Notes under the pieces: generated by a model
Seen by the model: only the letters and a program-made list of their open reading frames with translations
Database searches by the model: none
What the model was told of the DNA's origin: nothing
Translations under genes and position numbers: made by a program
Assembly (NCBI RefSeq): GCF_011634895.1
Contig: NZ_SIRR01000012.1
Coordinates: 300,069 to 364,068 of the forward strand
Source of the DNA: Rheinheimera pleomorphica
Lineage (GTDB): Bacteria > Pseudomonadota > Gammaproteobacteria > Enterobacterales > Alteromonadaceae
Length of the DNA stretch: 64,000 nt
Direction of reading: 5' to 3'
In this document: piece after piece, positions 34,058 to 44,537 of the stretch
How positions within the stretch are numbered: the first letter of the stretch is position 1
Layout: the number at the start of each line of letters is the position of its first letter

Positions 34058-36655
34058 TTAGTTCACACTGTAACTGAACTGTTCTGCCTCAACCCGCAGC
34101 TGTATCGACTGCACACTCTGTTGCTGCGCGACGCGTTGTAATATGCGTACCGACAGTTCAGGCAATAATTGGTTTTGCAGAATATTATGAATGGTACGGG
34201 CACCCGAACCGGCATCCTGACACTGGCTGACGATTAAGCCGATCACCTCATCACTGTATGTGAATTCAGCGCGGTAATGTTGCTGTAGCCGCTGCTGGAT
34301 GCGGGCCAACTGCAGCCTGGTAATCAGCGCCAGCTTGTCATCGTCAAGCGGCAGATAGGGGATCAGGTTTAGCCTGCCAAGAAAGGCCGGTTTAAACACC
34401 TTCAGCAAGTCATCCTTTAATGCCTTAGCCAGACCGTCAATCGAAGGTGCGGTATCCGGGTCTTCAAATAAGCGCATTGTTGTGTCGGTGCCAACATTAG
34501 ACGTCATAATGATAATGGTATTTTTAAAATCAATATCGCGGCCTTCACCGTCTTTTATGGTGCCTTTATCAAACACCTGATAAAAAATATCCTGCACGCC
34601 CGGATGCGCCTTTTCCATTTCATCAAGCAGGATCACACTGTAGGGTTTGCGCCGCACAGCCTCGGTCAGTACACCGCCCTCGCCGTAGCCGACATAGCCC
34701 GGCGGCGAGCCTAATAACAGCGAAACCTTATGCTCCTCTTTAAACTCAGACATATTGATCACAGTAAGTTGCTCTTCACTGCCATACACTTGCTCGGCCA
34801 GCGCTAATGCCGTTTCTGTTTTACCCACACCACTGGGTCCGGTTAACAAAAAGATACCATTAGGTTTATTTTCATCCGCCAGCTGGGCGCGCGACGTTTG
34901 TACTGTGCGCGCGATCAGTGCCAAAGCATGGTCTTGCCCTACCACCCGCTGCTGCAAAAACGTATTGAGCGCCAATACAGTGTTAATCTCGTCGGCCTGC
35001 ATTTTACCCAGCGGAATACCTGTCCAGTCAGACACCACTTCAGCGACCAGTTCCTCCGTCACTTGCCAGTGCACCATCGGCTCAGCTATAGCGGCAAATT
35101 GTGCTTTGATTGCAAGCAAGCGCTGCAACAGTGGCGAATCTTCACCTTGTGGCTCGGCGGTTAACTGCTGTGCCAGTTCACGCGCTTCTAATACCAGTGC
35201 TTTTTGCTGCTGCCAGTCTTGTTGTAAATGGGTCAGGCTAAGCGTTGCCTGCTCTGTCTGTTGCGTCAGCGCCTGCAAGGCTTCGCTATGGTTCACGCCT
35301 AAACATTGCTCACGCTGCAGCACCTCTATTTGCTGTTGCAACTGCGCCACCTTACGCTGCATATCTTCAACCGGACCAGGGATAGCATCCTGGCTCATCG
35401 CTACCCGGGCACAAGCGGTATCCAATAAGCCAACCGCTTTATCGGGTAACTGACGGCCGTTAATATAACGGTGCGACAGCTTCACTGCGGCCTGCAGTGC
35501 CTCATCGGTAATTGACACCCGATGATGTTGCTCCATCACCGGCAGCAAGCCACGCATCATAATCGCCGCTAACTCAGGTGTCGGCTCTTCCACTTTCACC
35601 ACTTGAAACCGCCTGGCCAGGGCGGCATCTTTTTCAAAATACTTTTTATACTCTGCCCAGGTCGTCGCCGCTATAGTACGCAGCTCGCCGCGTGCCAATG
35701 CCGGCTTTAACAGGTTTGCCGCGTCGTTTTGACCGGCCTGACCACCGCTACCAATCATGGTGTGGGCTTCATCTATAAACAGGATCACCGGGGTTGCTGA
35801 GCGGTTTACTTCGTTAATGACATTTTTCAGCCGGTTTTCAAACTCGCCCTTCATACCGGCACCGGCTTGCAGCAATGCTAAATCCAGCACCCGCAAACTA
35901 ATCTGCTTGAGTTTATCCGGCACTTCGCCGGCCGCTATTTTCAGTGCTAAGCCTTCAACAACGGCGGTTTTCCCCACCCCGGCCTCACCGGTAAGTATCG
36001 GGTTGTTTTGCCGGCGGCGGGTCAGGATGTCAATCATCTGCCGAATTTCATAATCACGGCCAACGATAGGGTCAATTTTTCCGGCACGCGCCTGCGCGGT
36101 CAGATCGGTTGTAAACTGGTCAAGTGCCGGCGTCTTGCCACCTGCTGATCCAGTGCCTCCCACCTTGCTACCTTGTTGTTCGCCGCTTTGCTTAGCCAAC
36201 TGCGGCCAAACCCGCAGCAATTCGCCGGCGTCAAGCTTATCGAGCGCCGGCACACGGCGCAGCAGCAATGCGGCCAGGCTGTCATCTTTTAACAAGGTGT
36301 AGACAATGTAGGCTGAGCGGATCTGTTGATCCGCAAACTCAATGGTGGTATTGAGCCAACTGGCACGCAACAAATTGATCAGCTGCACCGAAATGGTCGG
36401 TAACGCATTATTGCCGGTTTTCATTTGCTCCAGCGCCTGCTGCAGCTGTTGCGTTACGGTATCCATATTGATATCAAAGCTGCGCAGTAATAATGGCAAA
36501 TCCCCGTCGCCTTGTTGCAACATAGCGTCAAGCCAGTGCTCAATTTCAACGCTGTAGTGAGATCGGGACTGGCAGCGCCCTGTTGCCGCTTCCAGCGACT
36601 GACGACTGGCCGGATTCAGTTTTTCAACCAGACTTTTTAATGTGGTAGTAGACAT
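34058..36655 (-). CDS. clpV: ClpV AAA+ ATPase (TssH)
   Basis: An 865-residue Clp/Hsp100 ATPase that disassembles contracted TssB/C sheath. It has an N-terminal Clp-N-like domain, a first Walker A in [10 protein letters not shown] (about 221-230), a coiled-coil middle region (about 410-530), a second Walker A in GPSGVGKTE (about 610), and Walker B in [13 protein letters not shown]. Length is typical of ClpV1. AGGAAG precedes the ATG. It follows tssG after 20 bases, so it belongs to the long minus-strand structural operon. Confidence 0.94.
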   Translation of the reverse strand: MSTTTLKSLVEKLNPASRQSLEAATGRCQSRSHYSVEIEHWLDAMLQQGDGDLPLLLRSFDINMDTVTQQLQQALEQMKTGNNALPTISVQLINLLRASWLNTTIEFADQQIRSAYIVYTLLKDDSLAALLLRRVPALDKLDAGELLRVWPQLAKQSGEQQGSKVGGTGSAGGKTPALDQFTTDLTAQARAGKIDPIVGRDYEIRQMIDILTRRRQNNPILTGEAGVGKTAVVEGLALKIAAGEVPDKLKQISLRVLDLALLQAGAGMKGEFENRLKNVINEVNRSATPVILFIDEAHTMIGSGGQAGQNDAANLLKPALARGELRTIAATTWAEYKKYFEKDAALARRFQVVKVEEPTPELAAIMMRGLLPVMEQHHRVSITDEALQAAVKLSHRYINGRQLPDKAVGLLDTACARVAMSQDAIPGPVEDMQRKVAQLQQQIEVLQREQCLGVNHSEALQALTQQTEQATLSLTHLQQDWQQQKALVLEARELAQQLTAEPQGEDSPLLQRLLAIKAQFAAIAEPMVHWQVTEELVAEVVSDWTGIPLGKMQADEINTVLALNTFLQQRVVGQDHALALIARTVQTSRAQLADENKPNGIFLLTGPSGVGKTETALALAEQVYGSEEQLTVINMSEFKEEHKVSLLLGSPPGYVGYGEGGVLTEAVRRKPYSVILLDEMEKAHPGVQDIFYQVFDKGTIKDGEGRDIDFKNTIIIMTSNVGTDTTMRLFEDPDTAPSIDGLAKALKDDLLKVFKPAFLGRLNLIPYLPLDDDKLALITRLQLARIQQRLQQHYRAEFTYSDEVIGLIVSQCQDAGSGARTIHNILQNQLLPELSVRILQRVAQQQSVQSIQLRVEAEQFSYSVN

Positions 36656-36675
36656 ATTTGCTTCCTGTGCATTAA

Positions 36676-37704
36676 CTAAGCCCGGTTTAGCTGATAACTA
36701 AGCCGGGTACCTTGATATTCAATATCGGAACGGACAGCTAGGCTGCCGCGCTGGCCAAGACACAGCCGGTTTTTCGCCAGCTGAGCGGTAGGAAAATCAC
36801 AAAACCGCCCCAGCAGTGTCACCCGTACCTGGTGCTCTGCCGGTAAAAAATCGGCCAGCACCTGGCTTATCAGTTGATGTTGATAACTGCCTGGTAACAG
36901 AGCATCAGCTTTGCCAGCGGTTACTGTCACGGCTAACTCGATGGCTGAACTGACATCCCACACCCGGCTGCCGAGCATGGCTGAGCGGCCTAAAGCAGCG
37001 TGCTGGCCCTGTGGCATAAATTGCATCACCAAGCGGCTTTGCTCTGCTGTATCCAGCATCAGCCATCGGCCCTGTAGCGGATTAAGCTCAACCTTAGTGC
37101 CTAACAACTCAGACAAGATCTGCGTTAACTGCTGCGCACTGCGATTGTGCTGGGCAAAGGCCCCGGCGTAGTAAAGGCCGAGGGAACTTTGGGCGCCAGA
37201 CAAGTTTTTTAGCACCGCACTAAAGCTGTCGGCATCGGTGTCTGCCATTTCATACTGACAGGCAAAACGGTATTTCTCCCAGGCGCGGTAATACAACGAA
37301 ATTAACCGGTGATTAAACAGATCAAAGAAATCACGCATGGTTTTATCACGCTGCTTCAGACGTTGCAGTACCATCTCGGTGTAGTGTTGTGGCAATACGC
37401 CACTGGGGCCGGTCAGACCCAAAAAGCTAACATGCATGGTCACCGCATCAGCAGCGGCATCTTGCTGTTCAGATTGCTCCAGCGCGCTCTGAGCTTGTGG
37501 GCGCGGTTCAATTTTGCTGATCGGCTGACCAGGAAAGCCAAGATGCTGCACACTTTTAAAGCGCAGCAATTCCTGCTGTGGAAAGCCATCCCGTCCCACA
37601 CCCTGCCAGCGTTTTTGTTGCCGGCTAAACTGGCGCTCCAGCGAATATACCGCCTGATAGAAATCAAAGCTGCTGGGGTCCTGCACTAACTGTTTTAGTG
37701 TCAT
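36676..37704 (-). CDS. tssG: T6SS baseplate protein TssG
   Basis: A 342-residue TssG/VasB/ImpH protein. Recognised segments include FDFYQAVYSLERQF near the start, FLGLTGPSGVLPQHYTE and DFFDLFNHRLISLYYRAWEKYRF, all hallmarks of the family. With TssF, TssE and TssK it forms the cytoplasmic baseplate wedge. It overlaps tssF by four bases (ATGA). Confidence 0.94.
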   Translation of the reverse strand: MTLKQLVQDPSSFDFYQAVYSLERQFSRQQKRWQGVGRDGFPQQELLRFKSVQHLGFPGQPISKIEPRPQAQSALEQSEQQDAAADAVTMHVSFLGLTGPSGVLPQHYTEMVLQRLKQRDKTMRDFFDLFNHRLISLYYRAWEKYRFACQYEMADTDADSFSAVLKNLSGAQSSLGLYYAGAFAQHNRSAQQLTQILSELLGTKVELNPLQGRWLMLDTAEQSRLVMQFMPQGQHAALGRSAMLGSRVWDVSSAIELAVTVTAGKADALLPGSYQHQLISQVLADFLPAEHQVRVTLLGRFCDFPTAQLAKNRLCLGQRGSLAVRSDIEYQGTRLSYQLNRA

Positions 37705-39533
37705 AGCAGCACCTTAGTACCGCAGCGGGCCGGCCAGCGGTGATACAGCTGTTCATGCTCTTTTAGCTTAACGCTAAGGCGGGTATAGCTGTTTACTGTG
37801 GCATATTGCGAGAAAAACACGTCCAGGATATTGGCAAAAAAGTAGATGCCACTGCCGGCGTAAGATGACTGGGTAAATTCCAGCAAAATTTCGCTACCGC
37901 TGCAGACTGCCGTGCGACCCTGTTGGCTAACGCGGGCACTGCCAGAGCTGATACGCAGCGCGCAGATCCCATCGATTAAGGCTTTTGATTCCGGCGTACA
38001 GCGAAAATCATACAGCTGTAATGTTTCTTTCAGCCGTTTTAGCGCGTCATCTCCGGTGAAGTGGTTCAGCGTTAAATGGTTAACTAACTGCCAGCGGCTG
38101 GCTTCCTGCAACGCCGGGCGCACGCTGGCACTGGGGGCAGACAAGCAGCGTATCTGTTTAATTACATCGGCGTGTTTTTGGATCAAAAACTGCGGCTCAC
38201 CACCACCAAAAGGCAGATAAGCCGGCAAATTGCGGTTACTGCACAGCGCCTGTACCTGTACTACCCAGTCTTTTGGCGTTTGCACGGCATTAACACCCTG
38301 AAACTTACGATCGACCACCGACAAGTACATCTCGGTACCGGTTTCGGAATAACCACCGGCCCAGTCAGCAAACTCGCGCCGGCTGTGCCAGAACATATCC
38401 TGCTGTTGCAGATAGTCCGGATGCCCCTGGCTGTAATACGGATTTAACGTTACCTCATTGCCAAAGGGGTCAAACGCCTGCACCTGCTCAATCTGTATCA
38501 CTTCGCACACGTCAGCGTCCATATAACGCGGCACCAGCCGGTATTCGTACTGAGAGGCATCCAGATTGACCGGCTCCAGCTTCTGGCTAAATAAATTGAT
38601 CACCGGCGTGCAGCCGAGCAATAAGCTGTCGGCGGTAATATGCCGCTCCAGCTCGTCAGCGCCCTCTGACAGATAAAAATACAGCTCCACCTGATCCTTA
38701 ATCCCGTGCCAGGCCGGGTCGAGCCCGTTAAGCTCGACAAATAAGAATTTCTCCGGACACAAGAACTGCTCTATCAACAAACGGTAGCCGGCAAAACTGC
38801 GCTGGCTGTAAGGCACCACCTGATGTTCATCAGCAAAACCCACCGCCTGTAACTGCGACGGTGCAATGAAGCGGATGGCCTCCGGCTGGCCTGGCGGTGC
38901 TATGCCTATCAGCAATAACTTGCTTAATACCAGCTCGTACAAGCGGTAAACATGATGGCGCTGACCATTGAGATAAAACCGCAGCTTGCTGATCTCAAGC
39001 TCATGCAGCGCGGTTTTTTCAAACTCGCAGCTTAAGCAAAGCTTCAGCAAGGCTTTGGCACTTTGCTGCACCGGCGGTTTAGGGGCATGAAAAGGCGCAT
39101 TTTTAAATTCCGCCCGGCTTACCGCCAATGGATACAAATCAGTGTCGTAGCAGGCTTGAAAGGTACAGGGTTTCAAACCCTCAGTGCGGGTTTCAAACTC
39201 AGTACCGCGCTTTATCACTATGCCAGAGTTAGACAGGTTCTGACTGGTCAGCTGCAGTACTGACGTTGACGGTATAGGCGCCTGATAATCCGGATACAGC
39301 TGGCCGAGCAATGCATCGGTCAGCTCCGGAAAGCTATCGTCCAGCTTTTGTCGGATCTGGGCGGTTAACAGGGCAAAGCCTTCAATCAGCCGGGATACGT
39401 GCGGGTCTTCAACATTTTCTTCGCTAATACGCAAGCGACCGGCAATTTTCGGGTATTGCTCTGCAAACTCAGCCCCCATACGGCGGATATACGTCAGCTC
39501 ACGATTGTAATACTTTAATAACTCGTCATTCAT
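37701..39533 (-). CDS. tssF: T6SS baseplate protein TssF
   Basis: A 610-residue TssF/VasA/ImpG protein beginning MNDELLKYYNRELTYIRRMGAEFAEQYPKIAGRL, the family signature, followed by EDPHVSRLIEGFALLTAQIRQKLDDSFPELT. It is a baseplate component partnering TssG. It overlaps tssE upstream and tssG downstream by four bases each, so expression is coupled. Confidence 0.95.
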   Translation of the reverse strand: MNDELLKYYNRELTYIRRMGAEFAEQYPKIAGRLRISEENVEDPHVSRLIEGFALLTAQIRQKLDDSFPELTDALLGQLYPDYQAPIPSTSVLQLTSQNLSNSGIVIKRGTEFETRTEGLKPCTFQACYDTDLYPLAVSRAEFKNAPFHAPKPPVQQSAKALLKLCLSCEFEKTALHELEISKLRFYLNGQRHHVYRLYELVLSKLLLIGIAPPGQPEAIRFIAPSQLQAVGFADEHQVVPYSQRSFAGYRLLIEQFLCPEKFLFVELNGLDPAWHGIKDQVELYFYLSEGADELERHITADSLLLGCTPVINLFSQKLEPVNLDASQYEYRLVPRYMDADVCEVIQIEQVQAFDPFGNEVTLNPYYSQGHPDYLQQQDMFWHSRREFADWAGGYSETGTEMYLSVVDRKFQGVNAVQTPKDWVVQVQALCSNRNLPAYLPFGGGEPQFLIQKHADVIKQIRCLSAPSASVRPALQEASRWQLVNHLTLNHFTGDDALKRLKETLQLYDFRCTPESKALIDGICALRISSGSARVSQQGRTAVCSGSEILLEFTQSSYAGSGIYFFANILDVFFSQYATVNSYTRLSVKLKEHEQLYHRWPARCGTKVLL

Positions 39534-40021
39534 GCCTGATAATCCCTGATGGTTAACCCCAGATGTACCGGTTCTACTTCTGAATCAAACATAATGTGCT
39601 CTGGCTCCGGGTCGGCATACAACAACGCCTGAATACGCAGTTTCAATACCCGCTCCATGCCATGTTCCTGCTCCGGCACTGTCACTTCGACATCGACAAA
39701 ACGCGGTTCAAAGCGGCGGATGCTTTGCTCTACTGCCCGGCATAACTGCAACCGACCTTCGTCTGAGTCGACAACCATCACAGAAAAATCCGGCAAGCCG
39801 TAGTTCAGTAAGCTTTGTTCAAGCTCGGCGTAACTGTCAGGCCAGGTGTGCCATTGCACCCGGCTGTTAAGCAGGTTTTCCAGATCACGCCGTACACTTT
39901 GTCGCAAGGCTTTTAAATCAAAACCACGCCGGCTACGGCCGCTGTCTTTTTGTCCCGGCGCATCATCAATCAGCCGGTCCAGCAGCGATTGCTGCAAAGC
40001 TTGCTTGTTCTGCAGTTTCAC
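39530..40021 (-). CDS. tssE: T6SS baseplate protein TssE (gp25-like)
   Basis: A 163-residue gp25/lysozyme-like baseplate protein: SLLDRLIDDAP, LRQSVRRDLENLLNSR and YGLPDFSVM are family motifs. It lacks lysozyme activity in known members and nucleates sheath assembly. The start is GTG at 40021 with GGAG eight bases upstream. It overlaps tssF by four bases. Confidence 0.93.
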   Translation of the reverse strand: MKLQNKQALQQSLLDRLIDDAPGQKDSGRSRRGFDLKALRQSVRRDLENLLNSRVQWHTWPDSYAELEQSLLNYGLPDFSVMVVDSDEGRLQLCRAVEQSIRRFEPRFVDVEVTVPEQEHGMERVLKLRIQALLYADPEPEHIMFDSEVEPVHLGLTIRDYQA

Positions 40022-40041
40022 CCCAACGACTCCGGTGCAGC

Positions 40042-40854
40042 TCAGGCTGTTTCTGCGATATCAGCCAGCGACAGGTGCTGAATGTCTGACAGTGCCACAG
40101 CCTGCTCACCGACCAGCAGCATCTTCTGGCCAATGCCGGTGACCAGCTGCTCGTGCAATTGCTGCCAGGTGGTATCTTTGCCCAAACGTTCAGACACCTT
40201 TACGCTATCCACATAGGTTATCGGTACAAATACCTCACCTTGCGGACCGTCTTTAATCACGATTTCAGCGCGGCGCCACACCAGGTCCAGTAATGACTCC
40301 GGTTTTTTCAGCTGTAAGCTGTCTAACTCAGTAAATTTGGCCAGATAAAACTTACCGTCCGTGCCAAACAGCTCCAGATAACCGCCGAGGCTATCATCCA
40401 GATCGCGCAGCTCTGCCACCGTTTCGCCATTTAGCTCAAACTGCGCTTTTTGCCGCAGCGTTTCCAACCGCCCTGCCGCTGTCACTGCGGCATTCATATC
40501 CTGCTCCTTTAACGCCAGACGCAGCGCCAGCAAGGCTTCAAACATGGCGTCAGGCTCGCTGAACAAGGTGGCCGTCAGCCCGCCCTGATAAAAGTCTTGC
40601 CGGGCTGACGCAGCGCGAATAAGCTGGCGCAGATTGACAGCACCGACTAAAAAATCCGGATGCTGGCGCACCATCATATCCAGCTGCTGATCGGCTTTTT
40701 CCAGCGCCCCCTGAATACACAGTAATTCGATATAAGCCGCCCGTACGTCAGCATTGGCCGGATCGTCACGTAAAATGGCAATAGCACGTTCTGTCGCGCT
40801 GATCAGTTCGCCCTGTTTAATTAACGCCTGTAATTGTTTCACTGTTAACCTCAC
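40042..40854 (-). CDS. tagJ: T6SS accessory protein TagJ (ImpE family)
   Basis: A 270-residue ImpE/SciE-family protein: an N-terminal TPR-like helical half (GELISATERAIAILRDDPANADVRAAYIELLCIQGALEKADQQLDMM) and a C-terminal segment with WRRAEIVIKDGPQGEVFVPITY. TagJ binds TssB and helps recruit ClpV in sheath types that carry it. The start is GTG at 40854, overlapping the tssC-like gene by four bases; an in-frame GTG at 40842 has a better-spaced GAGG. Confidence 0.9.
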   Translation of the reverse strand: MRLTVKQLQALIKQGELISATERAIAILRDDPANADVRAAYIELLCIQGALEKADQQLDMMVRQHPDFLVGAVNLRQLIRAASARQDFYQGGLTATLFSEPDAMFEALLALRLALKEQDMNAAVTAAGRLETLRQKAQFELNGETVAELRDLDDSLGGYLELFGTDGKFYLAKFTELDSLQLKKPESLLDLVWRRAEIVIKDGPQGEVFVPITYVDSVKVSERLGKDTTWQQLHEQLVTGIGQKMLLVGEQAVALSDIQHLSLADIAETA

Positions 40855-42404
40855 GCTGTCGCAGCTTGTTTAGGTGATAACTCTGCAACCAGTTTCACTG
40901 TTGTAATCATCTGATCTAACTGAAAATGCGGTTGCAGGTGAATAATGGAGTAATAGCGTCCGGGCTCGCCGCGTTTTTCCCGCACCTGGATGCGGGCTTC
41001 CCGCAGTGGGTGGCGGGCCCGGACGTCGTTCGATGCATCGGTGGAGGCGGTAGTATAGTTATGCAGCCAGCGCTGTAATTCCTGCTCACATTGCTGTGCT
41101 GAGTGATAACCGCCAACCTTATCGCGGCCTATTACTTTGATGTAGTGGGCAAAGCGTGCCACACATAAAATGTATTGCAGCATCGCCGACAACCGGGCAT
41201 TGACCGTCGACAACTTATCGTCGTACACCTTAGCCTGCTGAACCGACGCATTGTTATAAAATGCAAAGTAGTCGCTGTATGGCACAACCGACAAGGGTAC
41301 AAAACCATTGTCCGACAATTCGGCCTCAAAACGATGGCCAACCAGTAAATTTACTGACGGCTTGTTACTGTGCTGATACTTATCGGTTTCATAGCGGCTT
41401 ACCGGCAAATCGCTGACCAGGCCAAAATTATGCTGACCGGCCTTCATGCCACGAATTTGCGCAAACCAGCCGGACTCGCTGTACGCCCTTACCAGCACAG
41501 CGGCAAAAGCGAACGCCGCATTACCCCACAAATAATCACGTTCCGGCTGTGCCAGCACCTCTTTAAACACAAAGCTTTCACTGCGCGACCCATCGTCTTT
41601 GTAGGGGCTGCGCATTAATACCTGTGGCAGCACTACACCCAGAAAACGCGCATCTTCCATCGCCCGCAGCGCACGCCATTTTACATATTCCGGTTGCTTA
41701 AACTGGCTGCTGATATCGGCCACCAGGCCAAGCTCTGAGAAATGATCTACGCCAAACAGCGATGGATGTGCCGCACAAATAAAGGGCGCAAAAGCGGCTG
41801 CCGCTGTACGGGCAACTTCTTTTAACGTGTCCAGATCATTGCTTAACTGACCAGGGCGGATTTTATGACTAATCTGATAATCGCCAATCAACACACCAAA
41901 CGGCTCGCCGCCGGGCATATCAAACTCGTTGTCGTAGATCAGCTTAAAAAATTCACTCTGATCAAAATCAATAGCGCGATTAATGTCTTTACTCAGCTCA
42001 CCCCAGGACAACGGCAGCAGCTTGACTTTAATTTTTTGCTCACGATCATGCCGCTCAGTTTGCTCGGTTAAATACAATAAACCGCGCCAGCTGGCTTCCA
42101 GCTGTTGTAACTGCGGGTAATGAATAATGTCATTCAGCTGCAGATTTATTAACCGGTCAATATCGGCAATGGCCCGGCACAGCATGGCACTGACCAGCTT
42201 AGGGCTTTTAACATTGACCAGCGCAACATGCTCCAGCCAATACAAAATAGCCGCCAGCGGATCACTTTCGCGCAAAAACCGCGCCAGCACACCGCTACGC
42301 TCCAGCCTGGTATAGACCGGCTGGCTAAATTCTGTCTGTGTTGCATCGGTAAAGGATGGCTGTGTAAACACATCCTGTGACACAAACTTTACCGCGTCGG
42401 CCAT
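40851..42404 (-). CDS. second TssC-like sheath large-subunit paralogue
   Basis: A 517-residue paralogue of the TssC encoded just upstream. Shared features are the order LQLNDIIHYPQLQQLEASWRGLLYL, EFDMPGGEPFGVLIGDYQ, ISSQFKQPEYVKWRALRAMEDARFLGVVLPQVL, and the C-terminal RHPLREARIQVREKRGEPGRYYSIIHLQPHFQL. Pairing of two TssC-type genes with ImpE/TagJ occurs in one branch of T6SS clusters. Whether it enters the sheath or caps it is not established. The ATG at 42404 has GAGGA at good spacing; the longer frame to 42479 lacks one. Confidence 0.9.
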   Translation of the reverse strand: MADAVKFVSQDVFTQPSFTDATQTEFSQPVYTRLERSGVLARFLRESDPLAAILYWLEHVALVNVKSPKLVSAMLCRAIADIDRLINLQLNDIIHYPQLQQLEASWRGLLYLTEQTERHDREQKIKVKLLPLSWGELSKDINRAIDFDQSEFFKLIYDNEFDMPGGEPFGVLIGDYQISHKIRPGQLSNDLDTLKEVARTAAAAFAPFICAAHPSLFGVDHFSELGLVADISSQFKQPEYVKWRALRAMEDARFLGVVLPQVLMRSPYKDDGSRSESFVFKEVLAQPERDYLWGNAAFAFAAVLVRAYSESGWFAQIRGMKAGQHNFGLVSDLPVSRYETDKYQHSNKPSVNLLVGHRFEAELSDNGFVPLSVVPYSDYFAFYNNASVQQAKVYDDKLSTVNARLSAMLQYILCVARFAHYIKVIGRDKVGGYHSAQQCEQELQRWLHNYTTASTDASNDVRARHPLREARIQVREKRGEPGRYYSIIHLQPHFQLDQMITTVKLVAELSPKQAATA

Positions 42405-42489
42405 GACATCCTCGTTTGCATACCTGTTATGAATAACACCGGCAACAGCACAGCCGCGCGGGGATAAGCACGGCTGCACTGTTACGGTA

Positions 42490-43983
42490 TTAACCGCCCA
42501 TTTCAGGAATTTTCGCTACCAAACGTAATGAGGTAGACAGCTCTTCCAGTTGTAACCAGGGACGTAACCAGGCAACGGCATTGTAAGAGCCTGGACGACC
42601 AGGAATTTCGCGTACCTGCACCTTGGCATCTGCCAACGGATAACGGGCGCGAACTTCCTGACCACTGCCCTCAGAGGCGTTCACATAGTTTAGGATCCAG
42701 CGGTTTAACCAGACTTCGACATCTTCGGCTTCCATAAAGCTGCCAATCTTGTCCCTTGCTAACACCTTTAAATAATGGGCAAAACGCGACGTCGCCATTA
42801 AGTATGGCAAGCGGGCCGAAATGGCCGCATTCGCAGTGGCTTCCGGAGTGTCATACTTTTTCGGCTTCTGCGCCGTTTGCGCGCCGAAGAACACCGCATA
42901 GTCAGTATTTTTATAGTGACAAAGCGGCAAAAAGCCCATTTTACCCAGCTCAGCTTCACGCCGGTCAGTAATGCCAATTTCAGTCGGGCATTTCAGATCC
43001 GGGTCACCATCGTCACTCATAAAGATATGACTGGGTAAACCTTCCACCTTACCGCCGCCTTCCGCACCGCGGATCGCCGTACAGAAACCATATTGTGCAA
43101 ATGCATTGGTCAGCTTAGTACCCATCACATAAGCCGCATTCATCCAGCAATAGTCAGCATGGTTAGTGGTTTTCGCCACGCCTTTTTGTGCGTCCAGTTC
43201 AAACTCTTCAAAACCAAACTCTTCAATAGGTGCTGTCGCGGCGCCATAAGGCAAGCGAGCCAGTACCCGTGGCATGGTCAGGGTGACAAAACGTGAATCA
43301 TCGCTGTCACGGAACGAACGCCACTTGGTGTATTCCAGCGATTCAAAGATTTTTTCCAGATCGCGCGGCTTAGACAATTCAGTCCAGTCATCAAAACCAA
43401 ATAACGCCGGCGCAGACGCCGAGATAAACGGGCAAAAACCTGCCGCAGCCACATTCGACATGTAAGTCAGGGTTTCGATATCTTCCGGGTGATTAGTAAA
43501 CTCATAGTCACCAATAATGGCACCATAAGGCTCACCACCCGGGGTACCAAACTCAGATTCATACACCTTTTTAAAGGTCTGGCTCTGGTCAAACTCCACG
43601 GCTTTACTTAAATCTTTGTACAGCTCTTTCTTGCTCATGCTAATCATGCGGATCTTAAGCGAAGCGCTGGTTTCTGAGTTCATCACCAGATGATTTAAAC
43701 CACGCCAGCTGCCTTCCAATTTCTGAAATTCAGCGGTGTGCATAATGGCCGCTAACTGATCGGAAATCAGCTTATCCAAGCGGTTAATCGCCTCGTTAAA
43801 GGTCACTGTCAGGTTTTTATTCCAGCTGACAGTCCCGCTTAACGCTTCTTCGGTCAGGGTACGCAGTAATTCTTCTGCCCGTGACGCGTCAGTTTGTTTA
43901 GTGGCACCTATTGCCTGCTCCAACAATGAGCTGGCAGAGCCCTGAGCATTATCGTGCTGCTCCAGCAACGCTTCCGTACTCAT
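42490..43983 (-). CDS. tssC: T6SS sheath large subunit TssC (VipB)
   Basis: A 497-residue sheath protein with family motifs [80 protein letters not shown] and the C-terminal [32 protein letters not shown]. With TssB it builds the contractile sheath. It follows tssB after one base and has AGGA upstream. Confidence 0.96.
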   Translation of the reverse strand: MSTEALLEQHDNAQGSASSLLEQAIGATKQTDASRAEELLRTLTEEALSGTVSWNKNLTVTFNEAINRLDKLISDQLAAIMHTAEFQKLEGSWRGLNHLVMNSETSASLKIRMISMSKKELYKDLSKAVEFDQSQTFKKVYESEFGTPGGEPYGAIIGDYEFTNHPEDIETLTYMSNVAAAGFCPFISASAPALFGFDDWTELSKPRDLEKIFESLEYTKWRSFRDSDDSRFVTLTMPRVLARLPYGAATAPIEEFGFEEFELDAQKGVAKTTNHADYCWMNAAYVMGTKLTNAFAQYGFCTAIRGAEGGGKVEGLPSHIFMSDDGDPDLKCPTEIGITDRREAELGKMGFLPLCHYKNTDYAVFFGAQTAQKPKKYDTPEATANAAISARLPYLMATSRFAHYLKVLARDKIGSFMEAEDVEVWLNRWILNYVNASEGSGQEVRARYPLADAKVQVREIPGRPGSYNAVAWLRPWLQLEELSTSLRLVAKIPEMGG

Positions 43984-43984
43984 A

Positions 43985-44485
43985 TTATTTGTCCTCTACG
44001 CTTAAGTCCTGCGCCAGCTGCTGCAGGTCTTCATTATTGTTCAGCACCCGTTCCAGAATATTTTCCAGCTCTTCAGAGCGGTCAATTTTGGTCATCAGAT
44101 CACGCAGCTTATTGCGGGTCGCCATCAGCTTGTCCAACGGTTCTACCTGCTTGACGATAGCGGCCGGTTCAAAGTCCTGCATTGACTTAAACTGCAAGTC
44201 GACACTGAATTCACTGCCATCAGCGGCCAGTTTGTTCTCAACCTTGAAGCTCAGCTTTGGATTCATCCGCTTCAACACTTCGTCAAAATTGTCCCGGTCA
44301 ATCTGTACAAAACGGCGGTCTTTCAGCGGCTTTAGCGCTTCGGTATTCTGACCAGCGAAATCCCCCATTACCCCGACAACAAAAGGCAGTTCTTTTTTTA
44401 CCGCAGCTCCCTCTGTTTCGACGTCATAAGTAATATGCACACGGGGCTTGCGCACCCGGGATAACTTGCTATGAATACTTTCCAT
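43985..44485 (-). CDS. tssB: T6SS sheath small subunit TssB (VipA)
   Basis: A 166-residue protein beginning [27 protein letters not shown], then [14 protein letters not shown] and [20 protein letters not shown], all strongly conserved in TssB. The C-terminal helix region [22 protein letters not shown] pairs with TssC. AGGAG precedes the ATG by seven bases. Confidence 0.96.
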   Translation of the reverse strand: MESIHSKLSRVRKPRVHITYDVETEGAAVKKELPFVVGVMGDFAGQNTEALKPLKDRRFVQIDRDNFDEVLKRMNPKLSFKVENKLAADGSEFSVDLQFKSMQDFEPAAIVKQVEPLDKLMATRNKLRDLMTKIDRSEELENILERVLNNNEDLQQLAQDLSVEDK

Positions 44486-44537
44486 TGACTTTCTCCTGTT
44501 ACTCAGCTGTTAGTTGTGTCAGTTAGTACCCCAGGTA

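Noticed and set aside
34755..35453. Long plus-strand open frame opposite clpV
   Set aside because: It is antisense to a certain gene, Ser/Cys-rich in the way of reverse-frame shadows, with no ribosome site or recognisable domain.
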